DNA of 64,000 nt from Simplicispira sedimenti (lineage in GTDB: Bacteria; Pseudomonadota; Gammaproteobacteria; Burkholderiales; Burkholderiaceae_C), in assembly GCF_022760965.1 (NCBI RefSeq), contig NZ_JAKVIJ010000006.1, forward strand, positions 124,001-188,000. The letters are read 5' to 3'. The translations under genes were made by a program, and so were the position numbers. The notes under the pieces were generated by a model. That model worked only from the letters and a program-made list of their open reading frames with translations, was not told the DNA's origin and searched no databases. Below, one piece after another: positions 42,356 to 50,344 of this stretch (the stretch's first letter is position 1; the number at the start of each line of letters is the position of its first letter).

Positions 42356-42817
42356 ATGACCACTTCCATCTCTCGTACCGCTGCCGCCGTCATCGCCCTG
42401 AGCATGGCCGCGTTCGTGTTGCCCACCACGGCCCATGCCAAGCGCCTGGGTGGTGGCGCGCGCAGCATCCCACCCTCCAGCATTGGCAAGGCCCCGGCGA
42501 AGCCTACGCCCCCAGCAGCACCCCAGGCCCCTGCGGCACCAGCAGCGCCAGCGGCAGCAGCGGCCCCTGCGCCCGCTGCGGCGGCAGCACCGGCCGCACG
42601 CGGACCCAGCATGATGGGCACCATGGGCGCCGCCGCTGTAGGCGCTGTCGCGGGCACCATGGCGGGCAATGCCCTGGCAGGCAGTGCCAGCGACAAGGAT
42701 GCCAAGGCCAAGAAGGAAGCCGAAGCCCAGGCTGCCGAAAAGGAAGCCCAGGAGCTGCAACGCAAGGCCGACGAAGCCAAGGCCAAGGCAGCCGCCGCAC
42801 GCGCTGCGGCGCAGTAA
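42356..42817 (+). CDS. Exported Ala/Pro-rich low-complexity protein
   Basis: 153 aa, start ATG 42356 with AAGGA upstream. Signal peptide (AAAVIALSMAAFVLPTTAHA), an Ala/Pro repeat stretch (about 45-83), a glycine/alanine hydrophobic segment (MMGTMGAAAVGAVAGTMAG), then a Lys/Glu/Ala helix likely to form a coiled coil (EAEAQAAEKEAQELQRKADE). No family recognised. The middle segment resembles glycine-zipper membrane regions. It follows the YccA-type gene by 27 bp. Confidence 0.75.
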   Translation: MTTSISRTAAAVIALSMAAFVLPTTAHAKRLGGGARSIPPSSIGKAPAKPTPPAAPQAPAAPAAPAAAAAPAPAAAAAPAARGPSMMGTMGAAAVGAVAGTMAGNALAGSASDKDAKAKKEAEAQAAEKEAQELQRKADEAKAKAAAARAAAQ

Positions 42818-42845
42818 AGCCAGGGCTGGCGGGTGCTAGCATGGC

Positions 42846-42868
42846 CGGCAGTGCGCCACGCACTGCCG
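42846..42868. other. Perfect 10-bp hairpin upstream of the MuiA-family gene
   Basis: CGGCAGTGCG-CCA-CGCACTGCCG, followed by ATTTCG. It lies 29 bp after the previous stop and 9 bp before the AGGAGAA ribosome binding site of the next gene. It may attenuate between the two genes or stabilise an mRNA end. Confidence 0.55.
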
Positions 42869-42891
42869 ATTTCGCATAGGAGAACCCCGCC

Positions 42892-44553
42892 GTGCCCCTG
42901 CCCTCTGCCCCTTCGCAAGCCCGCTTTCCTCTGAACCTCTGGGCCTGCGCCGCACTGCTGCTGTTCAGCACAGGCGCACTGGCCCAGGACGCCGTGTCGC
43001 GTATTGCCCGCGTGACGGTGTACCCCGGCGTGGCGGCCGTGGAGCGCGTGGCCAAGGTGGCCGCAGGTGCCCGCAGCCTCACCATCGCCTGCCTGCCCGC
43101 ATCGCTGGACGCGCAAAGCCTGCAGATCCAGGCCGACAGTGGCGTGCGCGTGGGCGAATTCCATGTGCTGACCGAGGATCGCGATGTGGCCACGGCCTGC
43201 GCCAGCCCGCTGGACGGCCGCATCCGCGAGCTGGAAGACCAGATCGCTGCCCTCAAGGCCGAGGCGGGTGGCCTGCAGTTGGTGGACCAGTACCTCAAAT
43301 CCGTGGCGGCAGGCCCTGCGGCCGACGATGGCACGCCTGCCGCCCGCACCGCCTCCCCACCCCCAGCGCAAATTGGCAGCACCGCCGACGTGCTGCGCAA
43401 GACCGGCCAGGACACCAAGGCACGCAGCCACCAGCTGCAGCGCAGGCAGGAAGCGCTGGAACTGTCCCTCAAACCCCTGCTGGCCGAGCGCGAGCGCCTG
43501 GCCAGCCAGCGCACACGCGTGGTGTCGGTCACCGTGAACCTGGCCGCCGAACGCGACGGCGAACTGCGCCTGAACTACCAGGTGCGCGGCCCCGGCTGGC
43601 AACCCAGCTACCGCGCCACGCTGGACACAACCAAGGCCAGCGTGCAGATCGAGCGCCTGGCCTTGGTGGCCCAGAACAGTGGCGAAGACTGGGGCAACGT
43701 GCAACTCCTGCTCTCCACCGGCCAGCCCCAGCGGGCCACGCAGGGGCGCTTGCCCCGGCCGTGGACTCTGGACGTGGCACCGCCCCCCCCACCAGCCGCC
43801 GCCATGCCCATGGCGGCCATGGCTCCTGCTCCCGCCGCCCCCGCACCCAAGGCCATGGAACGCCGCCAGGCCGAGGACATGCCCAGCTTCGACGTGAGAA
43901 CCGTGGACAAGGGCTTTGCCACCGAATTTGCGGTGCCCCAGCGCATTTCCGTGCCATCCAACGGCCAGCGCATCACCCTGGCGCTGGGCACCCACCAGGC
44001 CCCGGCGCGCCTGCTGGTGCGCGCCGCGCCTGGCGTGGAAGAGGCCGCCTACCTGGTGGCCGACATGGCCCCGCCCCCCGGCGTGTGGCCCGCGGGCAGC
44101 GTGGGCCTGTACCGCGACGGCGCCTACGTGGGCACCGGTCGCCTGGACTTTGCGGCACTCCCATCCACCGCACCGGGCGAAGGGCCGCGCACCAGCCTCT
44201 CGTTCGGGCGCGACGAGCTGGTGCAGGTGCGCGCTGAAGCCCCACAGCAAATGACCGGCAGCACCGGCCTGACAGGCGCGCGCACCGAGCGCCAAACGCG
44301 GCGCAGCTACCAGGTCGAGAACCGCCACAAGTCCGCCATCGACCTGCAGGTGCTGCACGCGGCGCCTGTTTCGCGCAACGAGAAGATCGAGGTCGAATCG
44401 CGCTACACCCCCCAGCCCGCCGAACTGGCCTGGAACGGCACCCCGGGCACCATCGCCTGGCGCCAGAACCTGGGCGCAGGCGCCAGCGCCAGCTTTGCCG
44501 CCGAGCACTGGGTGCGCTATCCCGCGGACATCCAGTTGCAGGAGCGTCCATGA
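42892..44553 (+). CDS. MuiA-family exported protein (DUF4140/DUF4139)
   Basis: 553 aa from a GTG start with AGGAGAA upstream. Signal peptide ending TGALAQ; DUF4140-like N-terminal part (about 38-135; RIARVTVYPGVAAVERVAKV), coiled-coil region (about 105-210), and a C-terminal DUF4139 beta domain (about 215-550; LRLNYQVRGPGWQPSYRATL, VENRHKSAIDLQVLHAAPVS). 'Mucoidy inhibitor A' is a family name without known mechanism. An inserted Pro/Ala/Met-rich loop (about 300-325) is present. Confidence 0.85.
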   Translation: MPLPSAPSQARFPLNLWACAALLLFSTGALAQDAVSRIARVTVYPGVAAVERVAKVAAGARSLTIACLPASLDAQSLQIQADSGVRVGEFHVLTEDRDVATACASPLDGRIRELEDQIAALKAEAGGLQLVDQYLKSVAAGPAADDGTPAARTASPPPAQIGSTADVLRKTGQDTKARSHQLQRRQEALELSLKPLLAERERLASQRTRVVSVTVNLAAERDGELRLNYQVRGPGWQPSYRATLDTTKASVQIERLALVAQNSGEDWGNVQLLLSTGQPQRATQGRLPRPWTLDVAPPPPPAAAMPMAAMAPAPAAPAPKAMERRQAEDMPSFDVRTVDKGFATEFAVPQRISVPSNGQRITLALGTHQAPARLLVRAAPGVEEAAYLVADMAPPPGVWPAGSVGLYRDGAYVGTGRLDFAALPSTAPGEGPRTSLSFGRDELVQVRAEAPQQMTGSTGLTGARTERQTRRSYQVENRHKSAIDLQVLHAAPVSRNEKIEVESRYTPQPAELAWNGTPGTIAWRQNLGAGASASFAAEHWVRYPADIQLQERP

Positions 44554-44555
44554 GC

Positions 44556-44612
44556 GCGCGCCGGGCCGCTCCCAAGCAAGCTCGCACCGCAGTGCGAAGC
44601 ACGAAGGTAGTC
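44556..44612. repeat. Short repeat-like element before pgpA
   Basis: The 61 bp between the MuiA gene and pgpA read GGGCCGCTCCCAAGC, then a small hairpin CGCAC-CGCA-GTGCG and GAAGCACGAAGGTAGTCC. From memory similar sequences occur before genes in related genomes. No second copy exists in this window, so the call is weak. Its end (GAAGG) appears to serve as the pgpA ribosome binding site. Confidence 0.35.
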
Positions 44613-44614
44613 CA

Positions 44615-45127
44615 ATGAGCGCCATTCCCTCGCTGCGCCCTGGCCCGCGCTTCCTGCTCGCCCACCCGGCCCACTGCATCGCCCTGGGCTTTGGCGCAGG
44701 CCTCTCGCCCAAGGCGCCGGGCACGGTGGGCACGCTGTGGGCCTGGCTGGCCTTTTTGGTGTTGCAGGCCTGGTTTGCCACCCCCCTACAAATGGGCCTG
44801 CTCATCGCCTTCAGTACCCTGGGCGGCTGGTGGGCCTGCACCGTGACCGCACGCCACATGGGCGTGGCCGACCCCGGCGCCATCGTCTGGGACGAGGTGG
44901 TGGCTTTCTGGCTGGTGCTGTGGCTGGCCATGCCCATGGGGTTCTGGGGGCAGTTCGCGGCCTTTGCGCTGTTCCGCTTTTTTGACGCCGCCAAGCCCGG
45001 CCCCGTGGCCTGGGCCGACAGCCTGTTCAAGGGCTTTGGATGGCGCGGCGGCTGGGGCATTCTGTTCGACGACTTCGTGGCCGCCTTCTGCACGCTGCTG
45101 GTGATTGCGCTGTGGAGGTTCTGGTGA
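44615..45127 (+). CDS. pgpA: Phosphatidylglycerophosphatase A
   Basis: Dephosphorylates phosphatidylglycerophosphate to phosphatidylglycerol at the inner membrane. 170 aa, about four hydrophobic segments. Signature sequences: GFGAGLSPKAPGTVGTLWAW, DPGAIVWDEVVAFWLVL, FRFFDAAKPGPVAWAD and GWGILFDDFVAAF. The TGA stop overlaps the GTG start of pncC (GTGA). The thiL-pgpA-pncC order expected from relatives is broken by an inserted block upstream. Confidence 0.94.
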   Translation: MSAIPSLRPGPRFLLAHPAHCIALGFGAGLSPKAPGTVGTLWAWLAFLVLQAWFATPLQMGLLIAFSTLGGWWACTVTARHMGVADPGAIVWDEVVAFWLVLWLAMPMGFWGQFAAFALFRFFDAAKPGPVAWADSLFKGFGWRGGWGILFDDFVAAFCTLLVIALWRFW

Positions 45128-45663
45128 GCCAGCCTGCCGCACCACATTTGCTATCAAATCAGGAGCTACTGGCGCTTGATGGTAAAGCGCCGGAGGCCAT
45201 TTTGATTGATATTTCTACCCGCCTGCTGGCGCGCGGCCAGATGCTGGCCACGGCCGAGAGCTGCACGGGCGGCATGATCGCCGCCGCCTGCACCGACCTG
45301 GCGGGGTCGAGCCAATGGTTCGAGCGCGGCTTTGTGACCTACTCCAACGCCGCCAAGACCGAACTACTGGGCGTGCACGCCGCGCTGATCGCGCAGCATG
45401 GCGCCGTGAGCGAACCCGTGGCCCGCGCCATGGCCGAGGGCGCCATCGACCGCTCGCACGCCCAGGTCAGCGTGGCCGTCACCGGTGTGGCCGGCCCCAG
45501 CGGTGGCAGCGCCGACAAACCCGTGGGCACCGTCTGGCTGGCCTGGCATGTGGACGGGCACACGCACAGCGAGCGCTGCCAGTTTGCGGGCGACCGCGCC
45601 GCCGTACGCGGCGCCACCGTGTGGAACGCACTGGCCCAACTGGCCCACCTGCTGAGGTCTTGA
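45124..45663 (+). CDS. pncC: Nicotinamide-nucleotide amidohydrolase (CinA C-terminal domain)
   Basis: Deamidates NMN to nicotinate mononucleotide in pyridine-nucleotide recycling. 179 aa, stand-alone CinA C-terminal domain. Motifs: ATAESCTGGMIAAACTDLAG, SQWFERGFVTYSNAAKTELL, SVAVTGVAGPSGGSADKPVG and GTVWLAWHV. The GTG start overlaps pgpA. Residues of about 8-31 (LLSNQELLALDGKAPEAILI) are encoded by a family 1 palindromic repeat, so part of the N-terminus is repeat-derived. A later start would drop it, but no good site is seen. Confidence 0.92.
   Translation: MSQPAAPHLLSNQELLALDGKAPEAILIDISTRLLARGQMLATAESCTGGMIAAACTDLAGSSQWFERGFVTYSNAAKTELLGVHAALIAQHGAVSEPVARAMAEGAIDRSHAQVSVAVTGVAGPSGGSADKPVGTVWLAWHVDGHTHSERCQFAGDRAAVRGATVWNALAQLAHLLRS
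45146..45215. repeat. Family 1 palindromic repeat inside the pncC reading frame
   Basis: TTTGCTATCAAATC, AGGAGCTACTGGCGCTTGAT, then AAAGCGCCGGAGGCCATTT and TGATTGATATTT. The 7-bp stem is GGCGCTT / AAGCGCC. Compared with copies A and B the element is in reverse orientation, with the GGAGGCCATTTTGA end distal. Confidence 0.78.
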
Positions 45664-45744
45664 CGCACTACCCGACTCCGCGCAGCATGCACCTTGACGC
45701 CGCGCTCCATCTACACTGAAGCGGCCCTGCATTCCAATCTGCCC

Positions 45745-47433
45745 ATGGCCCAGACGCGCACGTTCTCCCTCCGCAGCCTGCGGGGCCAACTCACCCTCTG
45801 GTTCAGCGGTCTGTCGCTGCTCACCCTGCTGTGCGTCGGACTGTATGTGGGTCGGCTGGCCACGCAGCAAATGGCGGCCTCTGCCGGGGCGGCCGTCCAC
45901 GCCATGGCCTTGACGGCCGCCGACCTGCTCGGAGCAGGCCTGCGCGAACGTGAACAGGACATTATCCTGCTCAGCCAGGCGCCACATTTCACGCGCGGCG
46001 ACCTGACACACCCCGACCTGTTGCCGTCTCTCTTGCGACGGCGCGCGTTGAGTGAGGAATTCGCATGGCTGGGCGTGGTCGATCCCCAGGGCAAGGTCAT
46101 CCAGGCCGTTGATGGTCTGCTGCAAGGGCAGTCCGTGGCCCAACGGCCTTGGTTCATCGCTGCCCGCTCAGGGGTTTATGCAGGGGATGTGCACGAAGCC
46201 CTGCTTCTGGAAAAGATGCTGCCCAAACCACCCGACGGGGAACCGCTGCGCTTCATCGATTTTGCCGCCCCGATCCGTGACTACAGCGGTGAATTGGTCG
46301 GCGTGGTGGGCGCCCACATCCATTGGCGCTGGGTGACCCAGACAGTGCAGACGGCGTTCGACCAAAGTGCGCGGGACAGTGGCGCCGAAATCCTGATCAC
46401 CAACGCACAAGGGATCGTGCTTTACCCCCAGAAGTTGGCCCACCAGGTTCAGCTTCCGGCCGAGCTGCACACCGACCGCAACCAACGCACCACCGAAGTG
46501 CGCTGGGACGACGGCCTGGACTACCTGACGAGCATGGTTGCCGTGGATTCACGCACTTCCAGGAATCTGGGCTGGAGTATCGTGGTGCGTCAGCCCCTGC
46601 ATCAGGCCCTGGAACCCGCTCACGCCATGCGCAACCGGTTGCTGGCGCTGGGTTTTCTGGCCGCCCTGGCGTTCGGTGCGGTGGCCCTGCGTCTGGCACT
46701 GTCGTTCAGCCGCCCCATCGAACAACTGGCCGAGGCCGCGCACCGCATCGAAAACGGAGACAGTCAGGCGGATTTCCCGGAGAAAGGGCAACTGATCGAA
46801 GTAGACCAACTGTGCCAATCCCTCCGCTCGATGACCCGGACACTGCTGGCGCACGAGCGTGAGCTGGAAGCCGTCAACCAGTCGCTCGAAGCCCTGGTAC
46901 AGCAACGCACCGAGGCGCTGGAAGAAGCCAACCGCGCGCTCGAACACCTGGCCACGCACGACCCACTGACCGGCGTGTACAACCGCCGCCGCTTTGATGA
47001 CAAGCTGAGGGAATGCTTTGACGCTGCCCGTCGAACCTCCCAAGGCTTCGCCGTGCTGTTGCTTGACGCTGACCACTTCAAGAAAGTCAACGACACCTAT
47101 GGCCACCCCACGGGTGACACCGTTTTGCAGGAGCTGGCGCGTTTGCTGACCGGAACCATCCGGTCCGTGGACTTCGTGGCACGCTACGGCGGCGAAGAAT
47201 TCGTCATCCTGCTGCCGCACACCCCCGATGGCGCAAGCGCCATGGCAGTGGCCGAGAAAGCCCGCTGGGCCATCGCCCAAGCCGAATTTCCGGGGCCTGG
47301 GCATATCACGGTCAGCGTTGGCATCAGCGTCTGGCAGGCAGACGATCCCGGTGCTGCGGCCACCATCGAGCGCGCCGATGCGGCCCTCTACCAAGCCAAA
47401 GCGGCAGGGCGCAACCGCGTCGTTCTGGGCTGA
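45745..47433 (+). CDS. Cache-HAMP-GGDEF diguanylate cyclase
   Basis: 562 aa. TM1 about 15-35 (LTLWFSGLSLLTLLCVGLYV), a double-Cache-type periplasmic sensor about 45-290 (WLGVVDPQGKVIQAVDGLL, GELVGVVGAHIHWRW), TM2 about 300-320, HAMP to about 375, a short coiled coil, and GGDEF about 405-560. The active site RYGGEEFVILLP is intact with I-site RSVD five residues before. Start ATG 45745 preferred over an upstream one at 45694. It converges with the YecA-like gene. Confidence 0.92.
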   Translation: MAQTRTFSLRSLRGQLTLWFSGLSLLTLLCVGLYVGRLATQQMAASAGAAVHAMALTAADLLGAGLREREQDIILLSQAPHFTRGDLTHPDLLPSLLRRRALSEEFAWLGVVDPQGKVIQAVDGLLQGQSVAQRPWFIAARSGVYAGDVHEALLLEKMLPKPPDGEPLRFIDFAAPIRDYSGELVGVVGAHIHWRWVTQTVQTAFDQSARDSGAEILITNAQGIVLYPQKLAHQVQLPAELHTDRNQRTTEVRWDDGLDYLTSMVAVDSRTSRNLGWSIVVRQPLHQALEPAHAMRNRLLALGFLAALAFGAVALRLALSFSRPIEQLAEAAHRIENGDSQADFPEKGQLIEVDQLCQSLRSMTRTLLAHERELEAVNQSLEALVQQRTEALEEANRALEHLATHDPLTGVYNRRRFDDKLRECFDAARRTSQGFAVLLLDADHFKKVNDTYGHPTGDTVLQELARLLTGTIRSVDFVARYGGEEFVILLPHTPDGASAMAVAEKARWAIAQAEFPGPGHITVSVGISVWQADDPGAAATIERADAALYQAKAAGRNRVVLG

Positions 47434-47481
47434 TTCCCGCACGAAGCAAATGGCTTGAGGCTCCTCCAGCTCTGGCGCTCC

Positions 47482-48297
47482 TCAGGCCCCGTGGCACTTC
47501 TTGAACTTCTTGCCGCTGCCGCACCAGCAGGGGTCATTGCGACCGGGCTCGGCGGGCTTGACCACGGGTTCCTGGCGCGGGCCCAGGCTGCGCCAGAGCT
47601 GGCGCAGGTCGTACACGGCCCAGATGGCCTCGCCGAAAGCCTCCACGCGCGCCATGCTTGTGCTGGGCGGGCCGTCGTCGCTGTACATGCAGACCTCGGG
47701 CTTGCCGGTGTCGTCCTCGGTCAGCGCAACGATGTGCTCCATGGCATCGTCCAGCCACTGTGCGGCTTCCTTGTCGCGCGGCGCAGCCCATTCCTCGGGC
47801 CAGTTTTCCACGGCGAACATGAAGCCCAGCGCCCAGATCTGGCCAAACGAGGGGATCTCCTGGCCCTGCATTTCGGCGCGCTCGGCCTCGGGCAGGCTGG
47901 CGATGGCGCCGCGCATGTCCATGGCTTCGGGGGCGTAGGCTTCGTCTTCGTCCAGGCTTTGCACCTGCGCATCGAGCTGGCGCTGCACCTCGTCCCAGCG
48001 GCGTGTCCACAGCTCCAGAAAACGGGCCTGCTGCGCAGCGTCGGCAAACGCCTCCAGCACGGGCAGAGGCTCGCCCTCGGCCACCTCCAGCGGCAGGCCG
48101 TCGCCCAGCAGCATGGGCAGGAACTCGGCCGGTGGCACGGGGCGGCGCATGCAGGCCAGCGCGGCCAGAAAGCCGTCGCAGAACTCCCATTGGGGGATTT
48201 CTTCGGCGCGTGTGCGCAGGTCGTCAAGCAGGGTGTCGAGCTCGTCCAGCTCGTCGGGGCCCAGGGCCGGGCTGTGGGCAGGGGATTCAGCGTTCAT
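47482..48297 (-). CDS. YecA/UPF0149 family protein with SEC-C zinc motif
   Basis: 271 aa. The N-terminal UPF0149 domain includes QWEFCDGFLAALACMRRPVP and FGQIWALGFMFAVENWPEEW. The C-terminal SEC-C motif NDPCWCGSGKKFKKCHG binds zinc in SecA and YecA. YecA of E. coli is a SecA-related ribosome-associated factor; this longer homologue is probably a relative. It is an isolated gene, convergent with the cyclase gene on its left. Confidence 0.87.
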   Translation of the reverse strand: MNAESPAHSPALGPDELDELDTLLDDLRTRAEEIPQWEFCDGFLAALACMRRPVPPAEFLPMLLGDGLPLEVAEGEPLPVLEAFADAAQQARFLELWTRRWDEVQRQLDAQVQSLDEDEAYAPEAMDMRGAIASLPEAERAEMQGQEIPSFGQIWALGFMFAVENWPEEWAAPRDKEAAQWLDDAMEHIVALTEDDTGKPEVCMYSDDGPPSTSMARVEAFGEAIWAVYDLRQLWRSLGPRQEPVVKPAEPGRNDPCWCGSGKKFKKCHGA

Positions 48298-48392
48298 CGG
48301 TGCACTTTATGATGCCCGGGGCGCTGCCGGATGCAAAGCCGCGGGGTGCGGCGTGCGCACGGCGGCAAGTGTAGCCGCCCACCCATGCACCG

Positions 48393-49229
48393 ATGACCCT
48401 GACCGCCGCCACCTCCCCGCCCGACTACGCCGCCTTCCTGCGCGACCAGTACGCACTGCAAACCCCCAACGTGGCCAGTTACCGCCTGGGATCAGAGCAG
48501 GTCTGGCTCAAGAAGGCCGGCCCACGCCACAGCATGGCGCGCTACCGCGTGCTGGGGCTGCTGGCCTGGCTGACCCGGCTGCAGGTGCTGCGCCCGGTGC
48601 CCAACCTGGGTGGCAGCACCGCCATCGCGACCGAGGCGCGGCGCCTGCACAGCCTGGCCGCCCTGGGCTTGCGTGTGCCCGAGGTGCTGGCCCAGCAGCC
48701 CGAAGGCCTGCTGCTGCGCCACCTGGGCCGCCCCGGCGAGGCCACCCCGTCATTTGATGGCGAAATGCAGGCCGCCAGCGCCGCAGGCCCGCAGGCCGTA
48801 CTGGCCCGGTGGCAAGAAGGGCTGGCCGCGCTGCAGGCCGTGCATGCGCGCGGCGCTTGCCTGAGCCAGGCCTTTGCCCGCAACCTGGTGCGTTGCCCCG
48901 ACGGTGTGCTGGGCTTTATCGACTTCGAAGACGACCCCCTGGCCAGCCTGCCGCTGGCGCTGTGCCAGGCGCGCGATGCGCTGTGCTATGTGCATTCCAC
49001 GGCACTGTATCTGCGCGAGGCCGGTGCATTGCCCGAAGCGCGGGCAGTCTGGGTGCACTGGCTGGCCGAGCAGCCTGCTGCACTGAGCGCCCTGCTGGCC
49101 ACCACTGCCCAACGCCTGGCCTGGCTGCGCCACCTCCCGCAAGACCGGCGCTGGGGGCGCGACCTGCAGCGCGCCCGCGCCGCCTACGATCTGCTGAACC
49201 CCTCCTCCAACGCTGCTGCGACACCATGA
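48393..49229 (+). CDS. BUD32/lipopolysaccharide-kinase-like protein
   Basis: 278 aa, soluble. The fold looks like a compact protein-kinase-like or Kdo-kinase-like enzyme: VWLKKAGPRHSMARYRVLGL (candidate ATP Lys), EARRLHSLAALGLRVPEVLA, HARGACLSQAFARNLVRCPD and GFIDFEDDPLASLPL, where IDFED corresponds to the DFG-type metal-binding loop. Relatives are commonly labelled 'BUD32 family EKC/KEOPS subunit', but a bacterial KEOPS role is not established. The stop overlaps the nitroreductase ATG (ATGA). Confidence 0.72.
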   Translation: MTLTAATSPPDYAAFLRDQYALQTPNVASYRLGSEQVWLKKAGPRHSMARYRVLGLLAWLTRLQVLRPVPNLGGSTAIATEARRLHSLAALGLRVPEVLAQQPEGLLLRHLGRPGEATPSFDGEMQAASAAGPQAVLARWQEGLAALQAVHARGACLSQAFARNLVRCPDGVLGFIDFEDDPLASLPLALCQARDALCYVHSTALYLREAGALPEARAVWVHWLAEQPAALSALLATTAQRLAWLRHLPQDRRWGRDLQRARAAYDLLNPSSNAAATP

Positions 49230-49888
49230 ACGTTTCCGACGCCGTACGCCAGCGCCACTCGGTGCGCGCCTTCAAGCCCGAGCAACCACCGGCTGCCATG
49301 GTGCGCAGCATTCTGGAGCAGGCCGCGCGCGCGCCTTCGGGTGGCAACCTGCAACCCTGGCATGTGCACGCCCTGGCGGGCGAGCCGCTGGCGCAGTTGC
49401 TGCACCTCGTGGCCACCGCACCCATGCAGGAGGAGCCCGAGTACGCCGTCTATCCGCCCGAGCTGTGGGAGCCCTACCGCACGCGACGCTGGCGCAATGC
49501 CGAGCAGCTCTACGCTGCCATCGGCATCCCACGCGAGGAGCGGGAGGCGCGCCTGCAGCAGATGCAGAAGAACGCCGCGTTCTTTGGCGCCCCCGCGGGC
49601 ATCTTCATCAGCATGGACCGGCGCATGGGCCCACCGCAATGGGCCGACCTGGGCATCTACCTGCAGACCGTGATGCTGCTGGCCACCGAGCAGGGCCTGG
49701 GCACCTGTGCGCAGGAGTATTGGGCGTTCCGCTCCCAACCCGTGCGCGCATTTCTGGCCCTGCCACCCGAACGCCTGCTGTTTGCCGGCCTGGCGCTGGG
49801 CTGGCCCGACGAGGGCGCGGCCATCAACCAATGGCGCAGCGAGCGCGATCCGTTCGAGGCCTGGGGGGAGATGCGGGGGTTTGACTGA
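49226..49888 (+). CDS. Nitroreductase family flavoprotein
   Basis: 220 aa FMN-dependent oxidoreductase. RHSVRAFKPEQPPAAMV and APSGGNLQPWHVHAL are the FMN-binding N-terminal signatures; QTVMLLATEQGLGTCAQEYW and FAGLALGWPDE lie in the C-terminal half. NAD(P)H-dependent reduction of nitro or quinone compounds is the family activity; the natural substrate is unknown. It overlaps the kinase-like gene by 4 bp and converges with the PIN gene. Confidence 0.9.
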   Translation: MNVSDAVRQRHSVRAFKPEQPPAAMVRSILEQAARAPSGGNLQPWHVHALAGEPLAQLLHLVATAPMQEEPEYAVYPPELWEPYRTRRWRNAEQLYAAIGIPREEREARLQQMQKNAAFFGAPAGIFISMDRRMGPPQWADLGIYLQTVMLLATEQGLGTCAQEYWAFRSQPVRAFLALPPERLLFAGLALGWPDEGAAINQWRSERDPFEAWGEMRGFD

Positions 49889-49897
49889 GGCGCCGCC

Positions 49898-50344
49898 TCA
49901 GCCCATGGTCTGCAGGCTGGGCGTGGCCTCCACCCCCAGCGCCATCAGCCGCTTGCGCAGGCGCAGTACCGCCTGGTCCTTGCTCAGCAGGATCGCGCCA
50001 TGCTGCACGGCCAGGTCGATGAACTGCTGGTCGTCCGGGTCCTTGCACACGGCGCTGGCGCGCGGTGCGGGCGCCACGGTATGGGTCTGCCCGTCAAACG
50101 CTTGCAGCACCTGCGCGGCGCTGAGGCCGTAGTAGTCCAGGCGCGGCGCAATCTGGGGGTAGCCCAGCACGCGCTCCAGTTCCACGCGCATGGCGGGCGC
50201 GGCGATCCAGCGCAGGGCGCCGCTGGCCAGCAGGGGCTTGAGGGGTTGCACGGCGGCATCGGCGAAGACCAGCAGGTCGAGCACGATGTTGGTGTCCAGC
50301 ACCAGCGCGCGTGCTGCCGCCGCGCCGGGCTCAGGTGCCGCCAT
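49898..50344 (-). CDS. PIN-domain protein (COG1569-type)
   Basis: 148 aa. The PIN acidic residues are visible: VLDTNIVLDLLVF, MRVELERVLGYPQ, and KDPDDQQFIDLAVQHGA. Such proteins are annotated as the toxin of a toxin-antitoxin pair, but no antitoxin-size ORF lies next to it and its start overlaps rlmL by 14 bp. A housekeeping nuclease role is at least as likely. Confidence 0.82.
   Translation of the reverse strand: MAAPEPGAAAARALVLDTNIVLDLLVFADAAVQPLKPLLASGALRWIAAPAMRVELERVLGYPQIAPRLDYYGLSAAQVLQAFDGQTHTVAPAPRASAVCKDPDDQQFIDLAVQHGAILLSKDQAVLRLRKRLMALGVEATPSLQTMG

Noticed and set aside
42238..45147. Open frame of 969 codons on the minus strand opposite MuiA, pgpA and neighbours
   Set aside because: The plus-strand genes are well supported and overlap in an operon-like way; this frame has no motif.
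49898..50344. PIN protein as a toxin of a toxin-antitoxin system
   Set aside because: No small antitoxin ORF adjoins it, and it overlaps rlmL like an ordinary operon gene.
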